Shown piece by piece: positions 40,602-49,208 of a DNA stretch of 52,216 nt; the stretch's first letter is position 1, and every line of letters begins with the position of its first letter. The DNA is taken from the NCBI GenBank assembly GCA_038236705.1, contig JBBRZN010000014.1, forward strand, positions 1 through 52,216, given 5' to 3'. The stretch is from AC-32 sp038236705. Lineage in GTDB: Bacteria > Actinomycetota > Thermoleophilia > Gaiellales > Gaiellaceae. The notes beneath the pieces were generated by a model. The model was not told where the DNA came from and ran no database searches. It saw only the letters and a program-made list of their open reading frames with translations. A program made the position numbers and the translations under genes.

Positions 40602-41888
40602 GTGCTCTTCGCAGTCGTCAAGCAGCTGCGCCGGCGTCACCGTCATCCGCCGCTCGGCGTCACGCTCCGCAGGCTCGGCTTGCCGGCGTTCCTGGCCGTG
40701 TTGGGGCCGGGCCTCCTCGCTGGGCTCTCCGACGACGACCCGGCTGGTATCACCACCTACTCGATCGCCGGTGCCCGATACGGCTACGAGCTCCTGTGGG
40801 TCTTGGTCCTCTCGGTCGCGGCGCTTGTCGTCTTTCACGAGCTCGGGGCCCGGCTCGGTCTGGTCACCGGCCAGGGGCTCGTCTCCCTCGTCCGCACCAC
40901 GTACGGTCCCCGCGCCGCGCTGCTCGTCACGGGAACGCTCGTCGTCGCCAACACCGGCACGACCTGCGCCGAGTTCGCGGGCGTCGCCGCCGGCCTCGAG
41001 CTCGCCGGCATCAGTCGCTACGTGTCCGTCCCGGCCGCGGCCGCCGTGGTTGGGTTCGTCGTCCTGCGCGGGAGCTTCCACCGGATCGAGCACGTTCTGC
41101 TGCTGCTTACGACGGTCTTCATCGCCTACGTCGTCGCCGCCTTCCTGGCCCATCCGGACTGGGGCGAGGCCGGGCGCGGGCTGGTCGTGCCCCACCTGCC
41201 GCTCAACTCCGAGGCGCTCCTCGTCGTCACCGGCACCGTCGGGACGACGCTCGCGCCCTGGGGGCTCGCGTTCATCCAGTCCTACGCAGCCGACAAACGT
41301 CTGACCAGCGCCGACCTCCGCTTTGAGCGCATCGACGTGTACGCCGGAGCGATCCTCACCGGCGTCATCGGCGCCTTCGTCATCATCGCCTGCGCAGCAA
41401 CGTTGTACGCGACGGGGAACCGCGAGATCGACGACGCCCGCGACGCCGCGGTCGCGCTTGAGCCGCTGGCCGGGCATCTGGCCGCGACGCTGTTCGGCGT
41501 TGGGCTCGTCGGCGCGGCGCTGCTGGCGGCCGCGATCGTGCCGCTCTCGACCGCATACTCGTTCTCCGAGGCGTTCGGCCGCGAGGCGAAGCTCGACGAC
41601 TCGTTCGCAGAGGCGCCATTCTTCTACGTCGCCTTTCTCGGGATCCTCGGCCTCGGCGCGGGGGCCATCCTGATTCCCGGCATCCCGCTGATCCCGATCC
41701 TCTTCCTCACCCAGGTACTGAACGCCGTGCTCCTGGTGCCGCTCCTGCTGGCGATGCGCGGCCTCGCCCGCAATCGTCAGCTCATGGGGACGCTGGCCAA
41801 CGGCCGCAGCGGAGATCTCCTCGCCCTGGCCGCGCTGTCGATCGTCGCCTTGTCGATCATCGGTCTCGCTGTCGCCGCCTTCATCTAG
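40602..41888 (+). CDS. Nramp-superfamily transporter with non-canonical metal site
   Basis: 428 residues, 11 membrane helices. Helix 1 reads GLSDDDPAGITTYS where MntH-type proteins have DPGN, and helix 6 reads GTTLAPWGLAF where they have MPH. The Asn and Met that bind transition metals are replaced, as in the Nramp-related magnesium transporters (NRMT group). Mg2+ or another hard cation is therefore a better guess than Mn/Fe. Start is GTG at 40602. It is convergent with DUF5661 (4-bp overlap). Confidence 0.78.
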   Translation: MLFAVVKQLRRRHRHPPLGVTLRRLGLPAFLAVLGPGLLAGLSDDDPAGITTYSIAGARYGYELLWVLVLSVAALVVFHELGARLGLVTGQGLVSLVRTTYGPRAALLVTGTLVVANTGTTCAEFAGVAAGLELAGISRYVSVPAAAAVVGFVVLRGSFHRIEHVLLLLTTVFIAYVVAAFLAHPDWGEAGRGLVVPHLPLNSEALLVVTGTVGTTLAPWGLAFIQSYAADKRLTSADLRFERIDVYAGAILTGVIGAFVIIACAATLYATGNREIDDARDAAVALEPLAGHLAATLFGVGLVGAALLAAAIVPLSTAYSFSEAFGREAKLDDSFAEAPFFYVAFLGILGLGAGAILIPGIPLIPILFLTQVLNAVLLVPLLLAMRGLARNRQLMGTLANGRSGDLLALAALSIVALSIIGLAVAAFI

Positions 41889-42226
41889 AAGTCGACGCCG
41901 CCGCCGGTCTTCCGCGGGCGGCGGTCCGCGCCGTGAACATGATCGCCCGCCCTACGCTCCATGGTCGCGCTTGCTTGTTCCTCCATCTGCTCGAGCCGGG
42001 TGTAGTAGTCCGGAAACTCATTGAGATGGGCGAGCGCGATCTTCCCGGTCACGAGCGGGTCGTCGTCGGTCACGTTCGTGGGCAGGTCGCGGGCGCCGTG
42101 CTCGAGCTCGACGTCCATTCCGCTCCGGAACTGGTCGACGTCGAACGGTGCCGAAACCCAGTCGATCCCGATCTCCGTTCCGACATTTCGGGCTTCCTCA
42201 GCGGTGAAACCTCGGCGAGTGGACAT
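41885..42226 (-). CDS. DUF5661-family protein
   Basis: 113 residues; core FTAEEARNVGTEIGIDW, VELEHGARDLPTNVTDDDPL and ALAHLNEFPDYYTRL, a pattern common in actinobacterial small proteins of DUF5661. Last gene of the SQR operon, 14 bp after the DsrE-like gene. Function unknown. Confidence 0.8.
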   Translation of the reverse strand: MSTRRGFTAEEARNVGTEIGIDWVSAPFDVDQFRSGMDVELEHGARDLPTNVTDDDPLVTGKIALAHLNEFPDYYTRLEQMEEQASATMERRAGDHVHGADRRPRKTGGGVDF

Positions 42227-42240
42227 GAGAGCCTCCTTGT

Positions 42241-42747
42241 CTAGGTGAAGATAATCTGGCCGCCGGCGGCGAGGTTGTAGAACTCCCCGACTGAGATGAT
42301 GTCGTTAACTTGGGGGACGAAGTCCTCCATCGTTAGGCCGAACATGTCGACGGTCGCGCGGCACGCGTAGAGGCCGGCTCCGGAGTCGGCGATCAGCTCG
42401 ACGAACTCCGGGATCGGCGGGATGTCGAGCTTCTCCATCTGGCGTTGCATCATCCTGGTGGCGACTGCGGAGAAGCCGGGCAGGGCGCCGAGGAGCGTCG
42501 GCATGTGCATGCCGGGGTTGCCGACGGTCGCGACCTTGATCTTCTCGAACCGATCCTTGCGGATCGCGTCGAGCCCGAAGAAGGTGAAGAAGAGATCGGC
42601 CTCGATCCCTTCCATGCGGGCGCCGTTGGCCATGATCAGGCCGGGGTAGATCCCTTCGAGCGAGCCCTTCGAGATCACGATCGAGACCTTTTCGATCGTC
42701 TCCGGCTCGGAAGCTGCGGTCTGGCTCCGTTCGAGCAGCTCGGTCAT
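42241..42747 (-). CDS. DsrE/DsrF-like sulfur-carrier protein
   Basis: 168 residues: VSIVISKGSLEGIYPGLIMA, DLFFTFFGLDAI and GAGLYACRATVDMFGL with the likely sulfur-carrying Cys (about residue 127). DsrE-like proteins relay persulfide. In the operon with SQR and a DsrC-like protein, so a role in moving sulfane sulfur is likely. Confidence 0.85.
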   Translation of the reverse strand: MTELLERSQTAASEPETIEKVSIVISKGSLEGIYPGLIMANGARMEGIEADLFFTFFGLDAIRKDRFEKIKVATVGNPGMHMPTLLGALPGFSAVATRMMQRQMEKLDIPPIPEFVELIADSGAGLYACRATVDMFGLTMEDFVPQVNDIISVGEFYNLAAGGQIIFT

Positions 42748-42760
42748 CGTGTGCTCCTTT

Positions 42761-43078
42761 CTAGATGCAGCCCTTGGGCTTGGGGATGCCGCCGATCTTG
42801 GCGGCGAGCTTGGCCGGCCCCTTGGGGAAGAGCTGGTAGAGCTCCTTGATCGGGACGCCGGACTCCTTGCCGAGCGAGCGGATCGTCGGGGCGGTGCCGG
42901 TGGCGAGGTAGCGCTCGCGCATGAACTTGACGACGAGCCAGTGGCGGTCGGTTAGCTCGGCAACGCCGTTCTCGGCCGCGATCGCCTGGGCGACCTGCTC
43001 GTTCCACTGCTCGGAGTTCGTCAGGAAGCCCTCGGCGTCGACGTCGACGGGGGCATCGGCGATCAGGGTCATGGTCAT
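42761..43078 (-). CDS. DsrC/TusE-family sulfur-relay protein (single Cys)
   Basis: 105 residues with the family end GIPKPKGCI; the penultimate Cys is present. The second Cys of dissimilatory DsrC (about ten residues earlier) is replaced by Ala (KLAAKIGG), so it is of the TusE/RspA-like single-Cys kind. Sits between SQR and the DsrE-like gene. Confidence 0.9.
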   Translation of the reverse strand: MTMTLIADAPVDVDAEGFLTNSEQWNEQVAQAIAAENGVAELTDRHWLVVKFMRERYLATGTAPTIRSLGKESGVPIKELYQLFPKGPAKLAAKIGGIPKPKGCI

Positions 43079-43087
43079 CTCTTCTCC

Positions 43088-44338
43088 TCAGGTCGTGTGG
43101 ACGGGCTCGCGCTTCTTGCCCGCAGTTGGCATGGTCGGGCCGATGCCGGGGATCTCGCGGCCGGGCAGAAGCGCGTGCCAGTAGACCCACTGGAACAGCA
43201 GCTTGCCGAGATGGTTGAGCCGCGACTCGCGCAGCAGCGGCAGCCCGACCGCGGTGGGGAAGTGGCCCGGGAGCGGCTCGGTCTCGTAGTTGAAGTCGAT
43301 CAGCAGAGCCTTGTGGAAGCCGGTCTCGATGAAGCAGTTGGCGTGGCCGTCGTAGCTCGCGTCGAGCTCCTGGTCGGCGAAGTAGCGGACGATGTTCTCG
43401 GCCAGGATCTCGGCCTCGAAATGGGTCACCGAACCGGCCTTCGAGGTGGGCAGGTCGGTGGCATCGCCGAGCGCGAACACGTTCGGCTGCACCGGTGTCT
43501 GTAGCGTCCGCCTGTCGGTCGGGACGAAGCCGAGCGCGTCGCCCAGGCCGGGGGAACGCTCGACGTAGGCGGCGCCGCCGTGGAGCGGGATCGTGACGAG
43601 CAGGTCGAAGTCGAGCTCGCGCCCGTCGTAGGAGACGAGCGTGCCACTGACGCCGTCGACCTCGCCGGCGTTGAACTCGGTCACCAGCTCGATCTCCTTC
43701 TCAGCGAGCAACCCGGCCAAGTGCGCGGAGGCGATCGGCTTGGTGAAGGCACCGTCGAGCGGGGTCGAGTAGACGAGCTCGACCTTGTCGCGGATGCGGC
43801 GCTCGCGCAGGTACCAGTCGGCGAGGAAGGCGAACTCGAGTGGTGCGACCGGGCACTTGATCGGCATGTCGACCAGATTGACCACCAGGCGGCCCCCGCC
43901 GAAGCGCTCGAGCGCACCGTGCAGTGCCTCGGCACCCTCGGGGCTGTAGAACGTGAAGACGCGCTCGTTCCAGCCGGCGCCGGTCATACCCTCGGTCTCC
44001 TCGGGCTGGAGCCGCACGCCGCTAGCGACGACGAGCACGTCGTAGGGCAGCACCGTCCGGTCGTCGAGCAGCACCTCGCTCCGGTCGATCCGGACCTCCG
44101 CGACCTCGTTCTCGTGGAAGACGACGCCGCCGCGAAGTTGGCGCCGACGCGGCCGCACGATCTCCTCGACCGAGGCAAGCCCGAAGGGGACGAAGAGCAG
44201 GCCGGGCTGGTAGACGTGCCGGTCGTCGCGGTCGACGACGTGAATCTCGGCCTCGTCTCGATCGAAGCGGCGGCGCAGCCGGTTGGCGGTCATCGTCCCG
44301 CCCGTCCCGCCGCCGAGAATCACGATCCGCTTCGTCAT
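43088..44338 (-). CDS. sulfide:quinone oxidoreductase-like flavoprotein
   Basis: About 416 residues from the ATG at 44338 after a GGAGG site. FAD site RIVILGGGTGGTMTANRL; Cys candidates in IKCPVAPLEFAF and HANCFIETG; PNVFALGDATDLPTSKAG for FAD binding; C-terminal amphipathic WVYWHALLPG suggests peripheral membrane binding. SQR enzymes oxidise sulfide to sulfane sulfur, passing electrons to quinone. First gene of an SQR-DsrC-DsrE-DUF5661 operon. Weak regulon boxes upstream. Confidence 0.85.
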   Translation of the reverse strand: MTKRIVILGGGTGGTMTANRLRRRFDRDEAEIHVVDRDDRHVYQPGLLFVPFGLASVEEIVRPRRRQLRGGVVFHENEVAEVRIDRSEVLLDDRTVLPYDVLVVASGVRLQPEETEGMTGAGWNERVFTFYSPEGAEALHGALERFGGGRLVVNLVDMPIKCPVAPLEFAFLADWYLRERRIRDKVELVYSTPLDGAFTKPIASAHLAGLLAEKEIELVTEFNAGEVDGVSGTLVSYDGRELDFDLLVTIPLHGGAAYVERSPGLGDALGFVPTDRRTLQTPVQPNVFALGDATDLPTSKAGSVTHFEAEILAENIVRYFADQELDASYDGHANCFIETGFHKALLIDFNYETEPLPGHFPTAVGLPLLRESRLNHLGKLLFQWVYWHALLPGREIPGIGPTMPTAGKKREPVHTT

Positions 44339-44403
44339 CGTCGTCCTCCAACCTGAGGGGCTCTGTTGTTTCCAGGATTCCCGTCGCGCGGGCCTGCCGC
44401 AAC

Positions 44404-44439
44404 GGGGGGAACACCCCTTCCTACTGCGGGAAAGTACGA
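44404..44439. promoter_or_regulatory. weak regulon elements upstream of the SQR operon
   Basis: TGCGG GAAAG TACGA (44425-44439) has one perfect half site and the GAAAG spacer; GGGGG GAACA CCCCT (44404-44418) is a nearby degenerate palindrome with the same spacing. They lie 65-100 bp from the SQR start. Confidence 0.35.
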
Positions 44440-44618
44440 GGTGGAAGCGGTCGTCCGGGACGTCGTCGAGGAGCGCTGAACCGGAGGTTGTAACGAGCAC
44501 TTTCATGTCCGCGTCCTTGGGCGCTGATTGTGCGTCTCGCGATCTCGCCGAACCGCGCCGCCGGCGCGCTCAGGACTTTGCCGCGCTGGGCGGCGGACAA
44601 CTACGATCGCGACTCGCG

Positions 44619-45359
44619 TCAGGCGTGGCGGAGCGCGTCGCCCGGTCGGAAGCGAACCGCGCGGCGAATCGGCAGCAACGTGATCAACAGCGAGAGCGCG
44701 ACGGTTCCGCCGAGAGCGAGCGCCAGGTTCCAGGGTGGGAAGACGACCGGGACGCGCACGTCCACGACCTCCCAGGTCATCCAGACCAGGAGGCGGTTGA
44801 GCGCGTAGCCGAGTGGGATGCCGAGCAACCAGCCGACGAGGGCAATGGTCATTCCTTCTGTGGTGAAGATGCGCCGGACGTCGCGTGCCCGTGCGCCCAT
44901 GCACCTGAGGACGCCGATCTCGCGCGTGCGCTCGAGCACGTTCGTCGTGATCGCGTTCGCGAGACCAACCATGCTGATGGCGACGATCAGGAAGCCGAGC
45001 AGGGCGATCGAGGTCGTGATGGTGCGGTTGGCAGCAACGCTGTCACGCGCGCCGACGTAGGTGATCTCGCTGCCGACCTCGTAGCCGAGCGCGGCGAGTC
45101 GGTCCTCGAGTTGCGTCGTGGTTCGATCGACGAGCGCGGGGTCGGGTGAGCTCGTCCTGATCCAGTAGGTGCTCGCGCCCGCCGGCTCGCGCAGCAGCGT
45201 ACGCAGGGTCGTCAGCAGGACGAACAGCACCGTTCCGTTCTCTTGCTGATTGTTCGCGATCCCGATGATGCGAAGCTGCGCGGGCCCCGCGCCGGTCGCG
45301 ACCGTGACTCGCTCTCCGACTTCGACGCCTGCGGCCTCGGCGATGTTGCGCTCGATCAC
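44619..45359 (-). pseudogene. 3' part of a FtsX/MacB-type ABC permease
   Basis: 246 residues in frame: a periplasmic part (GAGPAQLRIIGIANNQQENG), then three or four helices with NVLERTREIGVLRCMGARARD, typical of the FtsX C-terminal domain, ending PIRRAVRFRPGDALRHA. The start is only a GTG within the domain, homology extends a few residues upstream and stops near 45395. The first helix and most of the periplasmic domain are missing and no ATPase gene is near; likely a truncated remnant. Confidence 0.7.
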
Positions 45360-45527
45360 GCCACTTCTACAATCAGCGAAGACCCCACGCCAGCCTCAGC
45401 CGCCAAACACCGGCCGCGCGCCTCCACACGCTCAGGAACAACCCTGTTGGGTCCTACACCTAGCCGACCGCGTCGACGCGCTCGACGGCCGCCTTGGGCA
45501 TGGCCATCAGCGTAGCCGCCGGGCGTC

Positions 45528-45695
45528 CTAGCGGAGCGCTACGTAGATGAGGGCAGGTACGTGCCAGGTCGTGACGACGCGGAGGCGCGCACCTCGAAGC
45601 TTTGCCTCGTCTATCGCCCACTCCAGAGCACGCGCAGCGCACTCTGACCCGTCGAGGCCGAGGACGATTTCCTGCATTCGGGCTTTCGTAGCCAT
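45528..45695 (-). pseudogene. N-terminal fragment of a universal stress protein
   Basis: 55 residues, MATKARMQEIVLGLDGSECA then ALEWAIDEAKLRGA and VTTWHVPALIY, the first third of a UspA protein, then a stop. The ATP-binding end is lost. Confidence 0.7.
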
Positions 45696-45717
45696 TTCGG
45701 TGTTCCTTTCGTCGCGA

Positions 45718-45749
45718 GCGGGGGCGCACCGTGTTGCCGGCGCCCCCGC
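45718..45749. terminator. GC-rich hairpin after a universal stress protein gene
   Basis: GCGGGGGCGC and GCGCCCCCGC, 12-base loop, 12 bp after the stop of the gene at 45761 on the minus strand. No T-run, so it may be a weak or factor-assisted terminator. Confidence 0.5.
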
Positions 45750-45760
45750 CGTTGCGCCGT

Positions 45761-46168
45761 CTAGCGGACGACGAGGACGTCGCACGGTGATCCGTGGACG
45801 ACCTTCGAGCTGACGGATCCGAGAACGATCCGCTCGGCGAGGTTCTTGCCGCTCGAGCCGACGATGATGAGATCCGCGTCGGTTCCGCGGGCCTCCTCAA
45901 CAATCGCGTCGCCGATATCGATGCCACGGGCCTCGACCGTCTGCGGCTCAATACCCTTGCCGCGGAGGTACTCGGCGGCGTCCATCAGCTCCTGTTTCCG
46001 CTGTGCGACTTCGTCCTCGTCGATCGTCGCAGCGGCCCGCCCAATGGCAGGGAAGATGTGTACTCCGCCAACGACCGTCACAGCAGCGCCGTTAGCGAAC
46101 TCGGCCGTGCGCTCGAGCGCACGCCTCGCTGGCTCGGAACCGTCATATGCCAGAACGATGTTCTTCAT
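45761..46168 (-). CDS. universal stress protein
   Basis: 135 residues; KNIVLAYDGSEPARRAL start and ATP-binding GSSGKNLAERIVLGSVS intact, ending CDVLVVR. Perfect regulon palindrome 96 bp upstream. Confidence 0.92.
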   Translation of the reverse strand: MKNIVLAYDGSEPARRALERTAEFANGAAVTVVGGVHIFPAIGRAAATIDEDEVAQRKQELMDAAEYLRGKGIEPQTVEARGIDIGDAIVEEARGTDADLIIVGSSGKNLAERIVLGSVSSKVVHGSPCDVLVVR

Positions 46169-46264
46169 CTCGGCTCTCCTTTCGTGCCGGCGCGAATCGC
46201 CGGAATGGCCTTCATCTTCGTCCGGAGCGCCTCTGGGGACATCCGGTCCGGCGCGGAATTCGGT

Positions 46265-46279
46265 TGCGGGGAATCCGCA
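46265..46279. promoter_or_regulatory. perfect regulon palindrome upstream of a universal stress protein
   Basis: TGCGG GGAAT CCGCA, arms extend to TTGCGG/CCGCAA. 96 bp from the start at 46168. Confidence 0.65.
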
Positions 46280-46485
46280 ACGGCTCTGAAGCTCTCCGCA
46301 GGCCACGAAGCCGCCTCGGGACACGGAAGTAGATCCCCCACGCCCCCTTCAGGAGGGCCCGGGGCCCACGACGGTCGCAGCGCACGAACTCGAATGCCGG
46401 GCCGCGTGTTCCTCGTCGGAGCGAAAGAGCCAATGATCGGCTCCACCGCGCACCTGCACTCGGTAGAGCTAGTGAGACAGCCTGG

Positions 46486-46770
46486 CCTTTGGGGTTTCCG
46501 ACCTTGAGCGGGCCGACCTGCTCGAGATCCACGTGGCAAAAGCGTGTGACAAGAACGGGTACAGGCGTCTGACTCGTCGATCTTGACGTCGAAGCCGCCG
46601 CCGCCCGCCGGTACGAGCACGGTCTGCACTCCACGCTGGGGCTCGCCAGGGACGTTCGCGTTTGGCCAAGCGCGGTCGGAGATGGCTCCGACAACGTGGA
46701 GGGCGGCGTCCAGAGTCGACCCGGCCACAACCACCCAGAAGGGCGCTGCGGGCGCCGCAGTCAGCGAGCT
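46486..46770 (-). pseudogene. decayed 3' copy of the nitrite reductase gene
   Basis: Closely follows the last ~280 bases of the intact nirK (8271-8550). Translated pieces: PFWVVVAGSTLDAALHVVGAI, RAWPNANVPGEPQRGVQTVLV and GGGFDVKIDESDA, then frameshifts. HVVG of domain 2 is kept, while the last catalytic stretch is out of frame. Upstream homology ends near 46770. A partial duplication of nirK, or the remains of a second nirK-like gene. Confidence 0.8.
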
Positions 46771-46792
46771 CTGGACGAGACGTCGGCCGCGG

Positions 46793-47425
46793 TCATAGCC
46801 CGAGTCCAACCTTTGGTTCGACGCGCGGCTCGGGCCGTTCCCAGCCGTAGGCGACTTCAGCCAGCCGTGGTGGCCCGGCAACGAGCTCGCGCCACGTGGC
46901 GGCGGCGGCCCAGACGTCGAGTTGGCTGAGCAGGTCACTTAGGCCCTCGTCGGTGCCGGCCTCGAAGATGAAGATTGCCTCCTGCGGTGTCAGCAGGAGC
47001 TGGTGACGGGTGAGGGATGTCTCAACGGGATCGAACGGCGGGCCCTGTGCGACCAACTCGCGCACCCGCTCGATAGCACCGTCCTTCAGGGGCAAGACCA
47101 CCGCCGCCCTGCGCGGCGGCGTCAGGCGCAAACTGGCCAGGCGACCAACGAGCTCTTGAAGGATGCCCGCGCTCATGACGGTGCTCGTGACCGAGTACGA
47201 GCCGTCGGCCCGGTCGACCACGAGCACCGGGCGGTCATCGAGACGGTCGGCCGCGCTGCCTTCAATGCGGAGGCCCTGGATTTCCTCGTAACCGATCTCC
47301 AGATCGACTCTCGGGCCGTCCACCTCCCGCCCCTCGAGACGCAGCGCCTTCGGACCCAGCGCGAGACGGCCAACGTGCATGCTGCCGTTGGGCTCCCGCC
47401 ACTTGACTGCGTAGCTGGTTTCCAT
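46793..47425 (-). CDS. protein with PH-like module shared with the flavin oxidoreductase
   Basis: 210 residues. Residues 1-105 (SYAVKWREPN, VGRLALGPKALRLEG, VLVVDRADG) match the N-terminal module of 12922-14477; the rest (PFDPVETSLTRHQLLLTPQEA, FIFEAGTDEGLSDLL) shows a different, unrecognised fold with a Pro-rich tail. ATG at 47425 is the last start before the module. Regulon box 58 bp upstream. Confidence 0.65.
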   Translation of the reverse strand: METSYAVKWREPNGSMHVGRLALGPKALRLEGREVDGPRVDLEIGYEEIQGLRIEGSAADRLDDRPVLVVDRADGSYSVTSTVMSAGILQELVGRLASLRLTPPRRAAVVLPLKDGAIERVRELVAQGPPFDPVETSLTRHQLLLTPQEAIFIFEAGTDEGLSDLLSQLDVWAAAATWRELVAGPPRLAEVAYGWERPEPRVEPKVGLGL

Positions 47426-47483
47426 GCTCAGAAGCGTAAGCACGTGCGGACGCACACGGATCGTGGTCAGCACTGAACAAGGC

Positions 47484-47498
47484 TGCGGGTAATCCACA
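47484..47498. promoter_or_regulatory. regulon palindrome upstream of the PH-like protein
   Basis: TGCGG GTAAT CCACA (one mismatch, C to A against the arm). 58 bp from the start at 47425. Confidence 0.6.
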
Positions 47499-47613
47499 GC
47501 CGAGGGTGAGCGCCCTCGGTGTGACTAGCTGATCGGGGTGAGTTCGGTCGTCCGTCCTCCGAAGTAGGTGAAGGGGCGCCCTCCGGCAGCTCCCAGCTCA
47601 CCTCGGCTGTGGT

Positions 47614-47793
47614 TGGCACGCGCACGCCGCCAAGACCGACGCCGGAGTAAGCGGTGACGTCGCAAGTCGCGCCGGCCGGCGCGACATCGACGGCGAGCCT
47701 CTGCGTAGCGTCGCCGCGATCGCCTCCGCGACCTCCCGCGTCGATTCCGTGCTTGGTCGCGTACACGACGAGGATGTTCGCAGGCGCGTTCAT
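47614..47793 (-). pseudogene. flavodoxin-domain fragment
   Basis: MNAPANILVVYATKHG, then in the shifted frame STREVAEAIAATLRRG, then back in frame LAVDVAPAGATCDVTAY: the N-terminal half of HemG-like flavodoxin proteins (VVYATKHGSTxEVAEAI) with two compensating frame changes. Homology ends near 47614. Confidence 0.55.
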
Positions 47794-48632
47794 TGCTCGA
47801 CCTCCTCGTTGATTCGCTGCCAAGCTGGCTCGCGAACGATCAATACCGACGACCGCGCCTGGTGGGCCACTCGCTCCGAGACCGAGCCGAGAGCCTTGAC
47901 TCCGTGCAGACCCCGGCTACCGACCACGAGCAGGTCGGCCTCGGCCGAAGCGGCGACGAGCGCTGTAACCGGATCGTCCGGGAGTTCCTCGCGTCGGTGG
48001 TCGACGAACAGGTCGACCTTCTTCCGGTCGATCGGCTTGCCACCGTGAGCGACGACCGGCCAGAGCTCGGAACCAAGGCGATCTGCGATCTGCCGTGCCG
48101 CTGTGTAGGCAGCAGTCGACTCGGCTGAGCCGTCGATGCCGACGACGACGCGGCGTGGGAATTGATCCTCAGTCTTTCGTGCGACCAGTACCGAACAGGG
48201 GGCCTTGTGGATGATCTCCGTGGCAACCGAGCCGATCACGATGCCGGCGAGGCGTCCCACGCTGTGGGAACCGACAGCGATCAGCGTGTCCTGTTCCCGC
48301 TCGATCTCGTGGATCAGGGCGTCCCAGACGACGCCGCGGACGATCTTGCCCGTTGGATTCGCCGAAGCGACATCCTCCCGCGCCTGCTCTAGTGCGTCCT
48401 CGGCGGCCTTGCGCTGCTGGTCCTCGTCGTAGTAGACGGGGGCGCCGATTCCGGTGCCGCCAATGAGCGCGTCTGTGGTGTCGTAGACAGCAAACAGGGT
48501 CAGCTCCCCTTCCGCGAGCGTGGCCGCCTGGCGAGCGGCCTCGCGGCTCTCCTCGGAGCCGTCGATGCCGACGAGCACTCGGCTAAAGACAGTCTGTACG
48601 TCGGGGGTCTTCTCTTCAGTGGCTGTGTTCAT
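47790..48632 (-). CDS. tandem-domain universal stress protein
   Basis: 280 residues, two Usp domains: SRVLVGIDGSEESREAARQ (about 17) and RRVVVGIDGSAESTAAYTA (about 160). The ATP-loop patterns GSHSVGRLAGIVIGSVA and GSRGLHGVKALGSVSE deviate from G-x2-G-x9-G, so nucleotide binding may be reduced. Tandem Usps are common in DosR-type regulons. Overlaps the end of the PRC gene by 17 bp and is probably co-transcribed. Confidence 0.92.
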   Translation of the reverse strand: MNTATEEKTPDVQTVFSRVLVGIDGSEESREAARQAATLAEGELTLFAVYDTTDALIGGTGIGAPVYYDEDQQRKAAEDALEQAREDVASANPTGKIVRGVVWDALIHEIEREQDTLIAVGSHSVGRLAGIVIGSVATEIIHKAPCSVLVARKTEDQFPRRVVVGIDGSAESTAAYTAARQIADRLGSELWPVVAHGGKPIDRKKVDLFVDHRREELPDDPVTALVAASAEADLLVVGSRGLHGVKALGSVSERVAHQARSSVLIVREPAWQRINEEVEQ

Positions 48633-48978
48633 GACGAACCTCCTTTGCTGACGGCCGCGAAGGCCGGCAGCCGTTGCTGATGCTTCGCGCCCTCGAGCAC
48701 GACGTTGGACGCCTGGTCGGGGCGCGGACGACGATCAACTCGCTGTTTGGATGCAGCTCGAGCACGCCCTCTAACACCATGGTGACGAGGCCCCGCTCGC
48801 CTGAAGCGCTGCGTACGCGCAGCGCAAGCGGCTCACTCCCGTCGGGCGCCCAAACGACCTCCTCGACATACCCCAGCTTGCCCTCGTTCGACTCGACGCG
48901 GAAGCCCTCACAGTGGGCGATCAAGTGGTTCGCGGTCCAACAGCTGTGTTCCGTCGGCTTCTCGACGACGCGGGTCAT
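48616..48978 (-). CDS. PRC-barrel-like protein
   Basis: 120 residues: HCEGFRVESNEGKLGYVEEVV then LALRVRSASGERGLVTMV and ELHPNSELIVVRAP, a PRC-barrel pattern. Start at ATG 48978 after GGAG. The C-terminal ~25 residues look random; another frame ending NVVLEGAKHQQRLPAF is more protein-like, so a frameshift near 48710 is possible. Upstream gene of the tandem Usp. Confidence 0.65.
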   Translation of the reverse strand: MTRVVEKPTEHSCWTANHLIAHCEGFRVESNEGKLGYVEEVVWAPDGSEPLALRVRSASGERGLVTMVLEGVLELHPNSELIVVRAPTRRPTSCSRARSISNGCRPSRPSAKEVRHEHSH

Positions 48979-49057
48979 GATTACTCCTTTCACGTCTTCG
49001 CCTGCCAGGCTCGCTCCCACGAAGGCCCAGCGCATCAGTGCGGAGACCCATTTGGGC

Positions 49058-49072
49058 CGCGGCTTTCCCGCA
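49058..49072. promoter_or_regulatory. regulon palindrome upstream of the PRC/Usp operon
   Basis: CGCGG CTTTC CCGCA, reading TGCGG GAAAG CCGCG toward the gene; one mismatch. 79 bp from the start at 48978. Confidence 0.6.
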
Positions 49073-49208
49073 GCGTTCGGCGGCACGTCTTCTGATATGA
49101 GACCGAGCCGGGGCGCCGAGGATTCGAGCCGCCCGCGACGGCCACCGAGGCCTGCAAGTCATCGCACTACACGGGCGGCGCGCGCGTCGGGGACGCCACG
49201 GATCGGAA

